DNA of 64,000 nucleotides from Rhynchopus sp. YZ270_cl-10. Lineage: Eukaryota > Euglenozoa > Diplonemea > Diplonemida > Diplonemidae. Below, piece after piece: positions 1 to 10,175 of this stretch; within the stretch, counting starts at the first letter, position 1, and every line of letters starts with the position of its first letter. The position numbers and the translations under genes were made by a program. Location: the NCBI GenBank assembly GCA_964035575.1, contig OZ037934.1, positions 434,001 through 498,000 on the forward strand. Reading direction: 5' to 3'. The notes below the pieces were generated by a model, which worked only from the letters and a program-made list of their open reading frames with translations, searched no databases and was not told the DNA's origin.

Positions 1-821
1 GGGGGTTGGACAGGATGTTGCACTTGGAAGAGAGGCTGTGGGCGTTGGTGAACCATGACCCGAAGAGGGCGGCGCCGGTATCAGGCATGGTCCTTCGTGA
101 CGGATTGGCTACGGGAATGACCCAACAGCCTACACCCCCAGCCGTAGAGGGCAGCGACAACGGGGATTCTGGATCGGAGTCGGGAGGGGCGAAGAAGATT
201 GATCTGTTCCTTTCCCTGCGTTCGCCGTACAGCTACCTCATTGTGGAGAGGCTTCTCGCTCACGGAGCGGAGATTCGGGTTGGGGAAGGTGGAGGGTTCT
301 TCATGCCCGATGGAACAGAGATAGTCTTGAAGCCGATGCTCCCTAATGCTATGAGAGGAGTGCCAATTCCGGCAAAAAAACGGATGTACATTTTCTTCGA
401 TGCAGCCAGAGTCGCGCACCGTCACGGAATTCCATTTGGGTTTGTGAGAGATCCGCTAGGAGACGCAAGCAAGAACATCCTGTCCGTCGTCTCCTATCTG
501 CAAAAAAATGAAGCAAATGGCTCCGAATGGGCGTACCTCCACGAGGCCATGAAAAGCTCGTGGGCAAAGAATATGCCGTTGCTCACAGAGGCGCAATGCA
601 AAGGGGTGGCAAATCGCTCCGGGGTCTCGCCAGATATTGTCACAAAAGCCTTCGCGGACGACTCTTGGCTTCAGTGTGTCGAGGCAAATTGTGCCGAGCT
701 TGCAACCGAAGGACACTGGGGGGTTCCAGCGTTCAAATATGATGGGAAATTCACCTGGGGGCAAGACCGTCTGTGGGTTGTTGAGAGATGGATGGGGATG
801 GATGGAAAACCGGAAAATTAG
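1..821 (+). CDS. DsbA-family / HCCA-isomerase-like (kappa-GST type) protein, 3' end
   Basis: The frame is open from the left edge to a TAG at 819-821, so the gene is 5'-partial and its start is not visible. The visible domain begins with KKIDLFLSLRSPYSYL, the first strand and the Ser-Pro-Tyr-Ser-Tyr active-site region of 2-hydroxychromene-2-carboxylate isomerases and kappa-class glutathione transferases. It continues with a helix containing PAKKRMYIFFDAARVAHRHG, the family's Lys/Tyr/Asp/Arg helix, and ends with WGVPAFKYDGKFTWGQDRLW, the usual cis-Pro and GQDRL terminus. Known members are glutathione-dependent isomerases or transferases. The first residues (LDRMLHLEERLW) resemble the C-terminal GQDRLWVVERW motif, so an upstream copy of the same domain probably lies outside the window, joined by a Gly/Ser-rich linker. 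The substrate is unknown. An AATAAA lies about 25 bases after the stop. Confidence 0.85.
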   Translation, partial: GLDRMLHLEERLWALVNHDPKRAAPVSGMVLRDGLATGMTQQPTPPAVEGSDNGDSGSESGGAKKIDLFLSLRSPYSYLIVERLLAHGAEIRVGEGGGFFMPDGTEIVLKPMLPNAMRGVPIPAKKRMYIFFDAARVAHRHGIPFGFVRDPLGDASKNILSVVSYLQKNEANGSEWAYLHEAMKSSWAKNMPLLTEAQCKGVANRSGVSPDIVTKAFADDSWLQCVEANCAELATEGHWGVPAFKYDGKFTWGQDRLWVVERWMGMDGKPEN

Positions 822-990
822 GGTCATCCCGTGTGGTTTTTGCCGAATAAACAAAACAAACAAAACAATAACTGGAATGCAATGGCTAACAAGAGGGTTA
901 AGTCATATTTTTTTTTTCCTTTTTGAATTTGTCTTTTCGCAACTTCTTTTTCTGTCTTCTCTGTGCACAGAGAGGCGCTTTTTACCTTAA

Positions 991-2396
991 CCCTATAAGA
1001 GCCAAGAGCCACTTTAATGGCTTTCGAAATGACGCCATGATTTTAGACAGGTTCAACTCATTTTCGTAAAAACATTTTTTTTATGTGGAAAGAATTTGCA
1101 CCGATCTTTCAAAAGAAGCAAGAGTCGAAAACTTTTGTGCATCTGATATTACTTTCGGTACTGGGGGCTGGGGTGCTACTTTCACCAAAAGTGACGTTTT
1201 TTCACCCACACCCCAAATATGTACCTTTCGCGATACCCAATGCCGCCAAGCCCTTAGTCGAGTTCTACCCATTTTTGTGAACACATATTTTTATATATTT
1301 CGAAAGATTTTTCGCCGATCTTTCAAAAGAAGCAAGAATCGAAAACTTTTATGCATCGGATAATACTTTCGATGCTGGGGGGAGTCGTGCCACTTTTCAA
1401 AGCCCTTTGGACGAGCACCCCCTATTCTGGTTCCTCAATGACAGCCCATGCTCTGTATGAGGTTCTACTCGTTTTCGTTAAAATATTTTTATATATTTCA
1501 AAGATTTTGACACGAATCTTTCAAAAGAAACAAAAATCGAAAACTTTTACGCATCTGATTGCACTTTGGATCTGTGGACTGCTACCCACCCAAGAGGCAC
1601 CCTTTCGACCCGAAGGACATGGTTATGGCTAAGGGTCATCATGATCTGATAATGGTTCTGCTTGTTTTCGTAAAAATCCTTTGGTTTATAGGGAAACTAT
1701 TTGACTCAAATCTTTTAAAATAAGCAAAAATCGAAAACCTTTGTGCATCTGTTTGCCATTTGGATGCTGGGGCGAGTTGCCACCAAAACCACAAAAACAC
1801 CCCACACACACGACCTATGCAGAGCACACAGTAAGCCGAATTTTCACTGTTTTTTCGTATTTCGGGGTGCTTTTTTCATGGATTTTCGGGTCACAGGGTC
1901 GTTCCGACCCATTCTGGGGGCTTTCGACCTCAGGAGATGCCCAAATTGTGAAAAATCGCCCCTTTTTTACGTTTTTAGCCATGTTTCAGTGTAAATCGTT
2001 AAGGAAATCAGTTTTAGACATGGCTGCTAACAGAGCTGCACTCATATAAGTTGGGTTCTACTAGGACTTTTTGCTCGATTTTTTTTTCTTTGAAAAGATT
2101 TTGTGATCAATCTTTCAAATAACGCCATTTTCGGACAGAAATAATTTACGTGTTTTTCCTCGGCCGGCCGAATTAGTAAAAAACCAAAAAGTGGATTTTA
2201 TGTTCACCTCATTTTGGGGATAACATTTTTTTTCGAAAAAAAACTTAAAAATATGGAATTGAAAGCCGTGTTCAAAATCTTTCAATTGCGGCCAGGTACG
2301 ATCAAAAATTTGCATCTGGGGTCCCTTTACCGGTTGGAGAGCCCCAAAAACCAAAACTCAAAAGTGGCTTGAAAATATGGCTTGGCTCTTATAGGG
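991..2396. mobile_element. piggyBac-like non-autonomous element with TTAA flanks
   Basis: TTAA at 987-990 and 2397-2400 flanks a 16-bp perfect terminal inverted repeat starting CCCTATAAGAGCCAAG, the CCC start and TTAA target typical of piggyBac. No transposase frame is visible. The interior holds four to five degenerate tandem copies, about 200 bp each, of a unit containing ATCTTTCAAAAGAAGCAAGA and TCGAAAACTTTT (near 1050, 1265, 1465, 1665 and 2060). Confidence 0.75.
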
Positions 2397-2400
2397 TTAA

Positions 2401-2806
2401 GTTTTATTTGCCTTTTCTTTTTTTCTACTAAAATTCTTCCTATGGCCATTCATTTCTAAAAAAAAGTGCAAAGAGACCCCTCAACTTTCTGCGGTTTTTT
2501 CCTTAAAAAACCTGCGTGTGTGGGGGTTTGATGCAATAATCGGGGGCTTTCCTAACTGCGTCCCCAGCATTTTTTTTTAAAAGGTGACTAAGCACAGCAC
2601 CAATGTTCAAAACATTAAGTAATCTAATAAGACTAAGCACAGAGATGCTTGGAGTCATCTTCTCATCGTTTCCCCCCTTTTCTCTTCTCTTCTTTGGGAA
2701 AGCTAAGCCGAAAAAGTGTCAGTTTCCGGTTCCGAGGGGGGGGGAGAAAGTTGATACCCGACGAAATAAAATTGCAAAAAAAAAGTGTATCGATTTTCAA
2801 AATGGA
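2401..2806. other. Intergenic spacer, A/T-rich
   Basis: No gene is supported. GGTGACTAAGCAC at 2582-2595 is the 5' part of the hairpin repeat family R3 (see 57858), without its second arm. The two overlapping open frames near 2603-2831 have no coding character. Confidence 0.5.
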
Positions 2807-3077
2807 CACGACGGGACCCAATGACAAGTGACAAGTGAATCACTTGTCATATTTATGACAAGTGAAATGACAAAAAAGTCACTTGTCATGACAAGTGACT
2901 TTTTTGTCATTTCACTTGTCATGACAAGTGAATAGCCTATATCCCCATAGAAAATCACTTGTCATGACAAGTGGACAAGTGGCTCACTTGTCATTCACTT
3001 GTCATTTACTTGTCACCCATTTCACTTGTCATTCACTTGTCATTTTCACTTGTCACTTGTCACTGGGTCCCGTCGTG
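2807..3077. mobile_element. Inverted-repeat element built of ACAAGTG/CACTTGT words, copy 1
   Basis: Terminal inverted repeats CACGACGGGACCCA(A/G)TGA lie at both ends and the interior is almost entirely runs of CACTTGTCAT and its complement. A non-repeat core AATAGCCTATATCCCCATAG at about 2931 is shared with the copy at 25643-25801. The flanking dinucleotide is GA on both sides. It has no coding capacity. Confidence 0.8.
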
Positions 3078-3112
3078 GACGCAGGGCATGGTTGGGGGGG
3101 TGGGTCCCCCCC

Positions 3113-3190
3113 GGTACAGCCGGTCATTTTGTACCAAGGTACACTATTCAACGAGAGGGGCTGTTTGTATTTCAAGCTACCTTTTCTTTG
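3113..3190 (+). repeat. Dispersed repeat family R4
   Basis: It contains GGTACAGCCGGTCAT, a second GTACC arm and ACGAGAGGGGCTGTTTGTATTTC. It lies directly right of the ACAAGTG element, which seems to have inserted into the upstream module of this R4 unit (GCAGGGCATGGTTGGGG remains at 3081-3098). Confidence 0.7.
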
Positions 3191-3528
3191 CTTGGATTTC
3201 CCTCTCCCCCTTTTTTTTCCCTTCTGTGCGATCCTCATGGTCATACCTACCTTCCCTTTGCGCGCTGCAGAGGCGAGAGGGGGTGTTCATTTGCTGGATG
3301 TTATTGTGAATTCTACCTTCTCATACATAGAAGTAGAACGTACACAAAATCCAGCCATTATAGGAACGAAGAGATGATGCAACGCACACAGCGCTTTATC
3401 CTATTTGTGTGATAAAAAACAAAGGAGAACAAAAGCAAAAGTAAGATGTCATACCTCCGTATTTTGAGACCCTCCCTCGATCCCTTAAATAAAATTTCTA
3501 CCCCCCTCTAAAAAACATTTCTTTTCTA

Positions 3529-3577
3529 GGGTGACTAAGCATCCGGGAGGCTTAGGTTCATCTCATAAAGCTTTTTC
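3529..3577 (+). repeat. Dispersed hairpin repeat family R3
   Basis: GGTGACTAAGC, a short loop and GGCTTAGGTTCATCTCATAA form a CTAAGC/GCTTAG stem followed by a T-rich run. It stands alone between the R4 copy and the 3707 element. Confidence 0.7.
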
Positions 3578-3706
3578 TTCTTTTCTGTTTTCTGTGCTTT
3601 CTTTCTAAACAGAATCACAACAACAAAATGACAAAAAAAAAAAGGCTTTTGAAAAAATCACTATTGGTAGCGTCCCCTCCCTCTTCCACACTCCACGCCC
3701 CTACTA

Positions 3707-3955
3707 GGCTGATTGACGTCGGGCTGGTTTGCCCATTTTGTCACTTTTTACCACCGATTTAAACGGATCACCACCGATCGCGATCGATCACCACCGATCA
3801 CCACCGACCGATTGCACCGACCACATCGATTTACGCACCGATCAGTACCGATCACCGTCGATCACCATCGATCAGACACCGATCACCACCGACCACCCAC
3901 CGATCACCATCGATCAGCACCGATCACCACCGGCCAAGCCCGGCGTCAATCAGCC
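3707..3955. mobile_element. TA-flanked element with ACCGATCACC word array
   Basis: Terminal inverted repeats GGCTGATTGACG(T/C)CGGGCT lie between TA at 3705-3706 and TA at 3956-3957. The interior is an imperfect array of ACCGATCACC-like words. Open frames here (for example 3713-3958) are products of the array, not genes. Confidence 0.75.
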
Positions 3956-4292
3956 TAAGCCTACCGTCTGTTTTTTTTTTCCCCCCTGTTCTTTCCTTGT
4001 CAAGATTGCTGGTGACACAGAGGGCTTGACGACAGCCACCCTGGGACTATCTCTGAGCTGAGAGGGTCAAATAAAGGATAACCTCTCTCAAATAGAGCAC
4101 GCCAATGAAGTGCTCTCTCTCGAAGCAGTGCCTGCGTCCGCCTTCACACAAAAGTGCTGATTTTCTTCATTCTTCTTTCCCTGTGTTTTCTTTCAATTCC
4201 AATTTTTTGTCATGAAAATTTCAACACAGAAGAAAGAGAACGGAAGAAAAGGATTGCAAATCCAAACACCACCTAGGTAGTTAAGACAATGG
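3956..4292. other. 5' flank of the LRR gene
   Basis: It holds a fragment of repeat family g at 4098-4145 (CAATGAAGTGCTCTCTC, then AGTGCCTGCGTCCGCC) and A-rich sequence up to the start codon. No TATA element is convincing. Confidence 0.45.
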
Positions 4293-6569
4293 ATGGACAA
4301 TCAATGGCTGTGTCTTGCACCACTCCCACAACAGAAAACACACAACACACCAATGCACATCAACATCGAGGGATTTGATGGTCAGACGTACGTCGTCGAT
4401 GTGGATGTGGATGACACAGAGAAGCACCTGCGGCGGAAGGTGGCAACTGAAGCGGGGTTTGCTGAAGACAGCTTTGACATGTACGTCAGAGGGAACGACG
4501 AAGGAGAGGACATCAACATCAAGGCGCTGAGTGCTGGTGACACAGTCGTATTGACGCAGTCGAAGAAGCAAGAATCCGTTGCAGCTCTTCATGCATTGGG
4601 TGAGAGAGACCTCACACCAGAGAGGCTTGCGAGTGTAGAAGACCCCGAGGTAGCGCAGTTGTTTCTGCAGGCAGAAGTTGTAACTGTGATTCCTCACAGT
4701 TTCCTCGCAAACACTAATGTACGTAGCCTTGATCTGAGTGCCCCGTTGGCTGTTACTGCGATAGGTGACTTCTTCTTATCACATTGCACGTCGTTAACCT
4801 CCATCAACTTTGCAGGATTAGGCAATGTCACAAGCCTTGGGTCCCGCTTCTTATCAGATTGCACGTCGTTAACCTCCATCAACTTTGCAGGATTAGGCAA
4901 TGTCACATGCCTTGGGAACAACTTCTTATCAGATTGCACGTCGCTAACCTCCATCAACTTTTCAGGATTAGGCAGTGTCACAAGGCTTGGGAACTACTTC
5001 TTATCCTGTTGCACGTCGTTAACCTCCATCAACTTTGCAGGATTGGACAGCGTCACAAGCCTTGGTGACTACTTCTTAACCTGTTGCTCGTTAACCTCCA
5101 TCAACTTCGCAGGATTGAGCAGTGTCACAAGCCTTGGGTCCCGCTTCTTATCAGATTGCACGTCGTTAACCTCCATCAACTTTGCAGGATTGGGAAGTGT
5201 CACAAGCCTTGGGTACAACTTCTTATCAGATTGCACGTCGTTGGCCTCCATCGAATTTGCAGGATTGAGCAGTGTCACAAGCGTTGGGTACAACTTCTTA
5301 TTATGTTGCACGTCGTTAACCTCCATCGACTTCGCAGGATTGAGCAGTGTCACAAGCCTTGGGAACAACTTCTTATCCTGTTGCACGTCGTTAACCTCCA
5401 TCGAATTTGCAGGATTGAGCAGTGTCACAAGCCTTGGGTACCGCTTCTTAGCAGATTGCACGTCGTTAACCTCCATCGACTTCGCAGGATTGAGCAGTGT
5501 CACAAGCCTTGGGAACAACTTCTTATTATGTTGCACGTCGTTAACCTCCATCGAATTTGCAGGATTGAGTGGTGTGACACGAGTTGGTGACTGCTGCTTA
5601 TCAGAATGCACGTCGTTAACCTCCGTCAACTTTGCAGGATTAGGCAGCGTAACAAGCCTTGGTGACTTCTTCTTATCAGATTGCACGTCGCTGACCTCCA
5701 TCGACTTTGCAGGATTGGACCGTGTCACAAACCTTGGTGACTACTTCTTATCCTGTTGCACGGCGTTAACCTCCATCAACTTTGCAGGATTGGGCAGCGT
5801 CACAAGCCTTGGTGACTACCTCTTATCAGAATGTACGTCGTTAACCTCCATCGACTTTGCAGGATTAGGCAGCGTCACAAGCCTTGGTGACTACTTCTTA
5901 TCATGTTGCACAGAGTTAACCTCCATCGACTTTGCAGGATTGGACAGTGTCACAAGCATTAGTGACTACTTCTTATCAGGTTGCACAGAGTTAACCTTCA
6001 TTGATTTTACAGGATTGGGCAGTGTCACAAGCCTTGGGGACCGCTTCTTATCATGTTGCACGTCGTTAACCTCCATCGACTTCGCAGGATTGGACCGTGT
6101 TACAAACCTTGGGAACTACTTCTTATCATGTTGCACGGCGCTGACCACCATCGACTTCGCAGGATTGGGCAGTGTCACAAGCCTTGGAGACTTCTTCTTA
6201 TCACATTGCACGTCGTTAACCTCCATCGACTTCGCAGGATTGGACCGTGTCGCAAGCCTTGGTGACAACTTCTTATCAGAATGCATAGAGTTGACCTCCA
6301 TCAACTTTGCAGGATTGAGTGGTGTGACACGAGTTGGGAACAGATTTCTTGAAGGTTGCATTTCTTTAGAAACACGCGACCAGTACAAGGAGTGGATACT
6401 GGCACCAGAGCTGACGCCTGTGCGCGCGTTGCCATCTATGTCTTCGTGCGACTCCGACTCTGCCAGCACGGATGACGCTCCCATAGAACGTAGCATTGCC
6501 TCCCCCCTTGATCTGGTCAAGGCCGCCTCTAACTGGCTTGTGGGATACGTGTCCTCTTTCCTCTCGTAG
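4293..6569 (+). CDS. Ubiquitin-like domain plus BspA-type leucine-rich-repeat protein
   Basis: This is a single open exon of 758 residues. Residues about 21-89 (MHINIEGFDGQTYVVDVDVD and onward) have the strand order and length of a ubiquitin-like fold. Met21 at 4353 starts exactly at that fold and is a good alternative start. From residue about 156 come 21 copies of a 23-residue repeat, LGxxFLSxCTSLTSIxFAGLxxVTS, of the BspA / Treponema leucine-rich type, then a capping segment LEGCISLETRDQYKEW, a Ser/Asp-rich stretch, and an amphipathic tail ending NWLVGYVSSFLS. The DNA repeat is 69 bp and very uniform, so the array has expanded or been homogenised recently; one copy lacks one codon (near 5085). 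No signal peptide is seen, so it is probably cytosolic. Such repeats usually bind proteins; the partner is unknown. Confidence 0.85.
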   Translation: MDNQWLCLAPLPQQKTHNTPMHINIEGFDGQTYVVDVDVDDTEKHLRRKVATEAGFAEDSFDMYVRGNDEGEDINIKALSAGDTVVLTQSKKQESVAALHALGERDLTPERLASVEDPEVAQLFLQAEVVTVIPHSFLANTNVRSLDLSAPLAVTAIGDFFLSHCTSLTSINFAGLGNVTSLGSRFLSDCTSLTSINFAGLGNVTCLGNNFLSDCTSLTSINFSGLGSVTRLGNYFLSCCTSLTSINFAGLDSVTSLGDYFLTCCSLTSINFAGLSSVTSLGSRFLSDCTSLTSINFAGLGSVTSLGYNFLSDCTSLASIEFAGLSSVTSVGYNFLLCCTSLTSIDFAGLSSVTSLGNNFLSCCTSLTSIEFAGLSSVTSLGYRFLADCTSLTSIDFAGLSSVTSLGNNFLLCCTSLTSIEFAGLSGVTRVGDCCLSECTSLTSVNFAGLGSVTSLGDFFLSDCTSLTSIDFAGLDRVTNLGDYFLSCCTALTSINFAGLGSVTSLGDYLLSECTSLTSIDFAGLGSVTSLGDYFLSCCTELTSIDFAGLDSVTSISDYFLSGCTELTFIDFTGLGSVTSLGDRFLSCCTSLTSIDFAGLDRVTNLGNYFLSCCTALTTIDFAGLGSVTSLGDFFLSHCTSLTSIDFAGLDRVASLGDNFLSECIELTSINFAGLSGVTRVGNRFLEGCISLETRDQYKEWILAPELTPVRALPSMSSCDSDSASTDDAPIERSIASPLDLVKAASNWLVGYVSSFLS

Positions 6570-7345
6570 GATGAGTGCTGTGCCCGACTTCGTTTCCGTA
6601 CATAGTGTATCGCTGTGACGATCTCACGTTCCGGCGCCACCCTCACGGACCACAGCCCCAGCAACATCAACATCATCTGCACCACCGATTGTACCACCAA
6701 CGGGAATTACTCAGACTCAGACAACAAGCACCATCACCAACACCATTACCACGGAGGTCGGCAGTTAGAGATCCAGCACCGACAACGACTCAGAAGAACT
6801 CAGAAGAAAGCGAGCAGAGTTACCCTAGCTGCCTCAAAGGGGTACACCACAGATGTCTTCCGTATTTTTGGATGGAGATTCTTTAGCTGTGGTGCTTCCC
6901 TCAATTAGCTCTGCATATTGTATTATCTGTTCTGTTTCCCATCATTCTTCGACTCTCACCACCGTTCGTTTATGTGTAGTTTATATTAAAATTTGTGGTT
7001 TACGATCCCTGACAGTTCGTAAGCACGTCATGTCCTTAGTGTAAGTACAAAAAGAAAAACAGACAAAATGAAGTGCATTTAGATTAGTGGGCAACAAAAA
7101 AGTCTTTTTTATTTTTGTTTTCAAGTTCTGATGATGAATCGTTAGAAGGTTTTTTTTTTAGATGCTTCAACGCAACAAAAACGAACAACAACAAAGAGAC
7201 ACAAACTTTCTTCTTCACCACTGCAAACCCTCCCCCTAAAACCCTGTCAAAACAAAACACTAAGCTCGCGTTTCTTTTATCGAACAGATTTTTTTTTCTT
7301 CGCCCCGTACCCAGTGTCTTATCCAGGAATCCAGATTTTAAGTTT
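6570..7345. other. 3' flank of the LRR gene
   Basis: A CACCAYCACC-rich stretch at 6650-6780 could be 3' UTR. No second gene is supported. The region ends in the poly-G run at 7346-7360 that borders the transposon nest. Confidence 0.4.
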
Positions 7346-8280
7346 GGGGGGGGGGGGGGGTAGGGGGGGTCACAAGGGGAGAACAGTGCACTTTTTCAGG
7401 ATTTTTTAATTCTACGCGTAGCGCAGTGTCCGACCCCACAAGTCACTACCCAAGACCCCCCGGAAAACGTCCTGGAGGCCCGAAAATACCAAAAATAGTG
7501 ACCAGAAGTGACCAGAAAATGAAAATTCCGAAAAAAAAAGGGGTCGTGGGACAGGGTTTGTACCTTGCCTATTCCTATTTTTAGCACATAAACGAGATAT
7601 GGCCATGGCAACAGTACATGACTCATATTCTAGGAAGTAAATGACACATCTCGACTAATATCATCTAATTGCGTTTGAATACAGCCAAAAGAAGACAAGA
7701 CGGTCACCTGGCATCTGTATTTTGTGGGTCGTAGTGACCAATGTATACACGCGCTTAGGTACCCACACCATTAATAGGCCAGGGAGTGATCAATTTAGGG
7801 AGGAAAATTAGTCAGGTGTAAATTATAGAGCAGATGTGCCGTCACTGCCTCACCCGGTCCCTCAGGGTATCTTCCCTTTTAAAAGAAACACCTCGTATGA
7901 CTTTCCAGATATTGCAATGTCCAATTCCTCCCTTGGTTTTGCAGTTCAGTCTGCAATAGCCCTGTACTAGGCACGTATATGGATATCCAGTCGTAGACTC
8001 GACTAAAGCACCGCCCCGCATCGGTCTCGTCTTCTTTATCTTCTTCGGACCCCACACTCAGATTACTGTGGGAGGAAAGAGACATCCCTCGTGGATACGA
8101 CCAGGCTCGCCACAATATACAGCGGCAAGAGCGGGGTGTCCTCAAAGCTCACAAGGGCAAGGAACGCCGTATTGGGAACTTACGCACACTGCTCCAATGT
8201 GGCAATACTGCTTGACGACAAGCCGTACGCAATGACCGGCAGAGAGGAGTACGTGTGGGAGGCTCAATACACCACACACG

Positions 8281-8613
8281 TCACTTCCCTCCCCTTTTCG
8301 CGCGTTTTCCTAAACCCAATCTCCCCAGGGCTTGCAGAATCGCCTCTGAGGACACCTTCAGCAGGCCCATTCCACAGTGTATACGGCGCTTTGCCTTTAC
8401 TGCCATTCCACTGCGTCTACACAAGGATTTTAGAGCGGACTTGGCGTAGAACCGCCTATACAGTGCCCCCGGCACTTTTCCCGCCCTCTCAATGCGTCCC
8501 AACGGTGTTTTTAATGGGTTTTGATTGCACCCCGATTTGCAAGGTGCCAAAGTACAAACCCTGTCCCAGGCCGATTTTTCCCAACCTTCCTGTATACACG
8601 CGTCAGCAACCAA
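8281..8613 (-). CDS. Basic minus-strand reading frame inside element A, function unknown
   Basis: The last 75 or so codons read as Lys/Arg-rich protein (YRRFYAKSALKSLCRRSG, then KRRIHCGMGLLKVSSEAILQ, then GKRAKRGGK and stop), while the opposite strand is Pro-rich as expected of a shadow. The first residues come from the neighbouring tandem repeat, so the true start or an upstream exon is unresolved. Helix spacing and charge loosely recall a histone fold, but I do not claim that family. Confidence 0.25.
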   Translation of the reverse strand: MVADACIQEGWEKSAWDRVCTLAPCKSGCNQNPLKTPLGRIERAGKVPGALYRRFYAKSALKSLCRRSGMAVKAKRRIHCGMGLLKVSSEAILQALGRLGLGKRAKRGGK

Positions 8614-9333
8614 TACAGGTAGTGTATTGAAATGATTCTGGGGGGGGGGTAAGGGGTCTAATTTTAATTTCGTCGATTTTGAGAAAAATTTTGGCCAAAA
8701 ATGGGCCCCACGTATAAGGAACCGGGCTCATATTTCTCAAAATTTAAGTGGTCAAAAAATTGTCCAATTTTCCGAAATGACCCCACCGCTGCACGGGCGG
8801 AGCCCAAAAATGCAAATAAGCCACTTTTTGTCCCAACCTTCCTGTATACACGCGTCAGCAACCAATACAGGTAGTGTATTGAAATGATTCTGGGGGGGGG
8901 TAAGGGGTCTAATTTTAATTTCGTCGATTTTGAGAAAAATTTTGGCCAAAAATGGGCCCCACGTATAAGGAACCGGGCTCATATTTCTCAAAATTTAAGT
9001 GGTCAAAAAATTGTCCAATTTTCCGAAATGACCCCACCGCTGCACGGGCGGAGCCCAAAAATGCAAATAAGCCACTTTTTGTCCCAACCTTCCTGTATAC
9101 ACGCGTCAGCAACCAATACAGGTAGTGTATTGAAATGATTCTGGGGGGGGGGTAAGGGGTCTAATTTTAATTTCGTCGATTTTGAGAAAAATTTTGGCCA
9201 AAAATGGGCCCCACGTATAAGGAACCGGGCTCATATTTCTCAAAATTTAAGTGGTCAAAAAATTGTCCAATTTTCCGAAATGACCCCACCGCTGCACGGG
9301 CGGAGCCCAAAAATGCAAATAAGCCACTTTTTG
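8579..9333. repeat. Three tandem units of about 250 bp
   Basis: Units begin CCAACCTTCCTGTATACACG near 8579, 8832 and 9083 and are almost identical. Each contains a 9-10 base G-run followed by TAAGGGGTCTAATTTTAA, echoing the GGGGTAGGGG junctions of the surrounding nest. The third ends at CCACTTTTTG where unique sequence resumes. Confidence 0.9.
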
Positions 9334-10175
9334 GTTTCATTGAAATGATGCGGCTGACACTGGGGAATTATGGTTTCCGGCGTCCCATTGAGGGGGCGAA
9401 CCCTTTTTAATTTTTTGTTCTCTTGAAATGTGTAATTTCATGTTTTCGCGAAAACAATACGAACTGATCGGGTTGAAGGAAGGGTGGGGAAAACAATAAT
9501 AACAAGAACAACTAATTGCTAAGAAAAAAAATGGGGTGTGCTGTGGATAACTCCGCGCGATTTTCGAAACCACCATAGCATCCTGGCGATTTTCTGGAGG
9601 TGCTGATGTGACGATGCCTGGTGCGATCGACGACGTGTTGTCGTCTGTGCATTATGTGTTCCTTCCGCACTGCTCTGATGACGACGACGATGCGTGGGAG
9701 CCTGTGGACGACTACGAGCTGGAACATGCCGAGGCCGCCCGAGCGAATGGTTATCGAGCCTGCCGAGACTACGTCCAATAACGCGATCGATCAGATGGTG
9801 CTGGACGAAGAGGACAGCCGCACTGTTTAAAAGTTTCAGATGCAGGCATCCCAGTGGGTTCAGCAGCGTACGAAGAGCGTTTTAGCATACCTGCAGAAGA
9901 GCAGAATGCTGGGCGTGTTGTAGATTATATTTTTTTCAGAGTGGAGTTCCACAGCACACCCGGTTTTTTTTCCGATAGCAATTACTTGTTTTTTTTGAAA
10001 ATTTCGAATTAGACCCCCACAAGTGCTCAGAAGTGTCCAAAACCAGGCGGAATTGAATTGTAGGTCACCTGGGGACCATATTTTCTGGTTTTTCAGGGTG
10101 ATGTCCATTTTTTTCTCAAAAAAAATTTTTTTTGGTCACTGTTCTCACTTTTTACATGGGATGTGACCCCCCCTA

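Larger units (their letters stand above)
7363..10173. mobile_element. Element A of the poly-G/TA nest
   Basis: Inverted ends GGGGGGGTCACA (12 bp, perfect) lie between TA at 7361-7362 and TA at 10174-10175, with a 15-base G-run before the left TA. It is 2.8 kb and the longest member of the nest. It contains a three-unit tandem repeat (8579-9333), a basic minus-strand frame (8281-8613), a minus-strand frame at 7842-8057 and an acidic 55-residue + frame at 9614-9781 with a run of five Asp. None matches a transposase I can name. It is likely a decayed DNA transposon. Confidence 0.6.

Noticed and set aside
5069-5728. Minus-strand frame opposite the leucine-rich repeats
   Set aside because: It is the shadow of the 69-bp repeat array and its period matches exactly.
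8091-8290. + strand frame in element A (RARNAVLGTYAHCSNVAILL and onward)
   Set aside because: It has some coding look but no start, no splice partner and no family match; left uncalled.
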